A DNA stretch of 64,000 bases from Thermanaerothrix solaris (GTDB lineage: Bacteria; Chloroflexota; Anaerolineae; Anaerolineales; Anaerolineaceae): assembly GCF_032334255.1 (NCBI RefSeq), contig NZ_JAUHMF010000002.1, forward strand, positions 62,001 to 126,000. Direction: 5' to 3'. Numbering within the stretch: the stretch's first letter is position 1; every line of letters begins with the position of its first letter. The translations under genes and the position numbers were made by a program. The notes below the pieces were generated by a model. It ran no database searches, was not told the DNA's origin, and saw only the letters and a program-made list of their open reading frames with translations. Below, piece by piece: positions 62,562 to 64,000 of the stretch.

Positions 62562-64000
62562 TTACAAATTTGTAAGGTGCAGGCCGCGCTCGGGCGTCCA
62601 CGCCAGGTGGGTCAGGCGCAGGGGTTGCGGCGGCCAATCCCCGCGCAGGCGGGCCCATTCCCCGAGCGCGGTAGGGCCCAGCGGCCAGGGCGCCCCCTCC
62701 GGCGTCACCACCTGCCCCCGGCCATCCACGCCCACCGCCACGCCGGCCTCCGCCGCCGGCATGGGCGTGATCACCAGCGCCCGCTCGGCCGTCACCACGG
62801 CGGTGAGCGCATCGCCGGTCGCGCTGCCGGCATCCAGCAGATCCTGGATCGCCGCGGCGCAGGTACGCAGGCCGTCCTGTGGCCAGGGTGGCACTGCCGC
62901 CAGGGTTGCACGCAGCTCGAGGCGACGCAGGAACTGCCCCGCTGCCCCGCTCAGCCAGGCCGTCAGGCGTTCGGCCGGACTGGCCGCGGCGCTGAGGTAG
63001 AACACGCTATCCCCCAGCCCGCCGGCACGCGCCACCCAGGCACTGCCGTTATACACCAGGCACTGCCCGCGGGGGTAAGGATTGGTATCCTCCATGCTAA
63101 AGCGGTAATAAGCCGTACTGGAAAACCCTCCGTTCCGCCCCAGGCGCAGCCAGTAGGTCACCCCGGGCTGGAGCAGGGGTGGCGTGGAAAACGCAAAGCG
63201 TAGCCAGGCCCGCCCGCTGTAAATCTGGTTGGCCGGCAAGGTGGCGCTTGCCAGCACCGCCCCGGGGATGCCGCCGGCATCCTGGCACAGACTGAGGGTC
63301 AGGCCATCGGTGGGACTGCCGACCATCCCTCCGTGGAAAGCCGCGGTGGCCAGTTGTTGCGGGCCGTTTTCCAGGCGGAAGGACTGCGCCAGGTAGGTCT
63401 CGGTGGTGGAGCGCCCCAGGTTTTGCAGGGCTTCCGTGGGCATGGTAAAGCCCTCAAACGTCAGATCGCGCGGGACGTGCACCCAGGTGAGGGTCTCCCA
63501 CCAGCCGCGCCCTTCCAGCACGATCCGCGGTGAAGCCCGGGCCGTCAAGGTGACCGCTCCGCCTGAGGGGTCGGCAGAACGGCGCAACACAGCGGCGCAG
63601 ATGGCCAGCGCTTGGGTGGGGGTGGATGCGCCCACCTCCAGCAAGCGCTCTTTGATTCCCCACAGCGCTTGACTGCGCCCGTCCTCCACCCAGGGCGTTT
63701 GTTGGGTCTCGCCCACCCAATCCTGGGGCGGGGCATACAGACGGTAGGTGGCAGCAATGCGGTTAGCCAGGTCGTCCAGACTGAGGCGGTAGCCCACCTG
63801 CCCCTGCTCTACCTGCACGGCATGCACATACCCCCACCAACACGGATCACCGGCCGCATTCAGCACGGTGAGCGGACAGCGCAGCAGGGTTTTGCCCCAT
63901 TCGGCGGCCTGGCGCGGCGACCAGCCCGGCGGTAGGGGTGCCTGCAACCGCGCCCGCCTTGCCCCGCCCGGCAGTCCCCAGGTCAGGCGGGCTACCTGCA
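62562..64000 (-). CDS. partial gene, phage-tail-like structural protein (5-prime end outside window)
   Basis: The frame is open to the right edge: the 461 residues from TTG 63947 are preceded in frame by about 17 more codons without a stop (QVARLTWGLPGGARRAR), so the true start is outside. The opening, with LTWGLPGGARRARLQ and later CPLTVLNAAGDPCWWGYV, resembles baseplate or tail-hub-like proteins of tailed phages. A beta-sandwich-like part in the middle (LAQSFRLENGPQQLATAAF ... GVTYWLRLG) resembles receptor- or carbohydrate-binding domains. Function is therefore tentative. A prophage or contractile-injection relative are the alternatives. Confidence 0.5.
   Translation of the reverse strand, partial: QVARLTWGLPGGARRARLQAPLPPGWSPRQAAEWGKTLLRCPLTVLNAAGDPCWWGYVHAVQVEQGQVGYRLSLDDLANRIAATYRLYAPPQDWVGETQQTPWVEDGRSQALWGIKERLLEVGASTPTQALAICAAVLRRSADPSGGAVTLTARASPRIVLEGRGWWETLTWVHVPRDLTFEGFTMPTEALQNLGRSTTETYLAQSFRLENGPQQLATAAFHGGMVGSPTDGLTLSLCQDAGGIPGAVLASATLPANQIYSGRAWLRFAFSTPPLLQPGVTYWLRLGRNGGFSSTAYYRFSMEDTNPYPRGQCLVYNGSAWVARAGGLGDSVFYLSAAASPAERLTAWLSGAAGQFLRRLELRATLAAVPPWPQDGLRTCAAAIQDLLDAGSATGDALTAVVTAERALVITPMPAAEAGVAVGVDGRGQVVTPEGAPWPLGPTALGEWARLRGDWPPQPLRLTHLAWTPERGLHLTNL

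Overview
The window is a GC-rich (by eye about 60 percent or more) chromosomal segment of a bacterium. I think it is a member of the Chloroflexota, probably an Anaerolineae-type lineage. This is inferred from the mix of families: large LuxR-type ATPase regulators, many Cache/GAF/HD-GYP proteins, exported proteins ending in a Tyr-Leu-Pro-Leu-Val-x-Arg style tail, an archaeal-type aspartyl-tRNA synthetase, and a split cobalamin-dependent mutase. No rRNA or marker gene in the window settles the taxonomy.

Layout. Positions 231-6163 hold a rightward housekeeping cluster: mutase B12 subunit, MeaB chaperone, AspRS, an acetyltransferase, PRPP synthetase, MutM and a membrane-anchored hypothetical. At 6240-11520 lie a giant exported M23-like protein and an M20 hydrolase. 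A clearly AT-richer restriction-modification pair (11917-14422, AccI-like) looks acquired. At 14976-15342 a strong promoter drives a structured leader with mutually exclusive pairings in front of a 65-aa protein. A tRNA-Leu, hutI and an atypical LCP lipoprotein follow on the minus strand, then a copper module (YHS protein, zinc-ribbon protein, CopB ATPase).

Positions 21578-31127 and 40058-47571 are rich in cyclic-di-GMP genes. A polyamine-type binding lipoprotein is translationally coupled to a Cache-HAMP-GAF-GGDEF cyclase. There is a small HD-GYP protein, two large Cache-PAS-GAF-HD-GYP proteins (one split by a 4-bp duplication), and a second cyclase. Between them sit a MalT-like regulator, a three-gene minus-strand operon (DUF1848, methyltransferase-like protein, enlarged RNase HIII) and two membrane proteins. 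Two tRNA-Ser genes and a DUF4173 protein follow.

At 48702-51106 there is a 33-repeat CRISPR array with its own promoter and no cas genes in the window. Its repeats change by one base toward the distal end. Downstream are a HExxH protein, FmdB, guanylate kinase, rhomboid protease, a membrane glycosyltransferase, a PKD lipoprotein with a threefold Cys-containing repeat that I do not recognise, a rhodanese, a TolB-like exported propeller, and a phage-structural-looking gene that runs off the right edge.

The observations most worth following up are the 15 kb RNA leader, the binding-protein/cyclase pair, the C-terminal repeat of the PKD lipoprotein, the enlarged RNase HIII, the HD-GYP frameshift with its near-identical paralogue, and the repeat-variant boundary in the CRISPR array.
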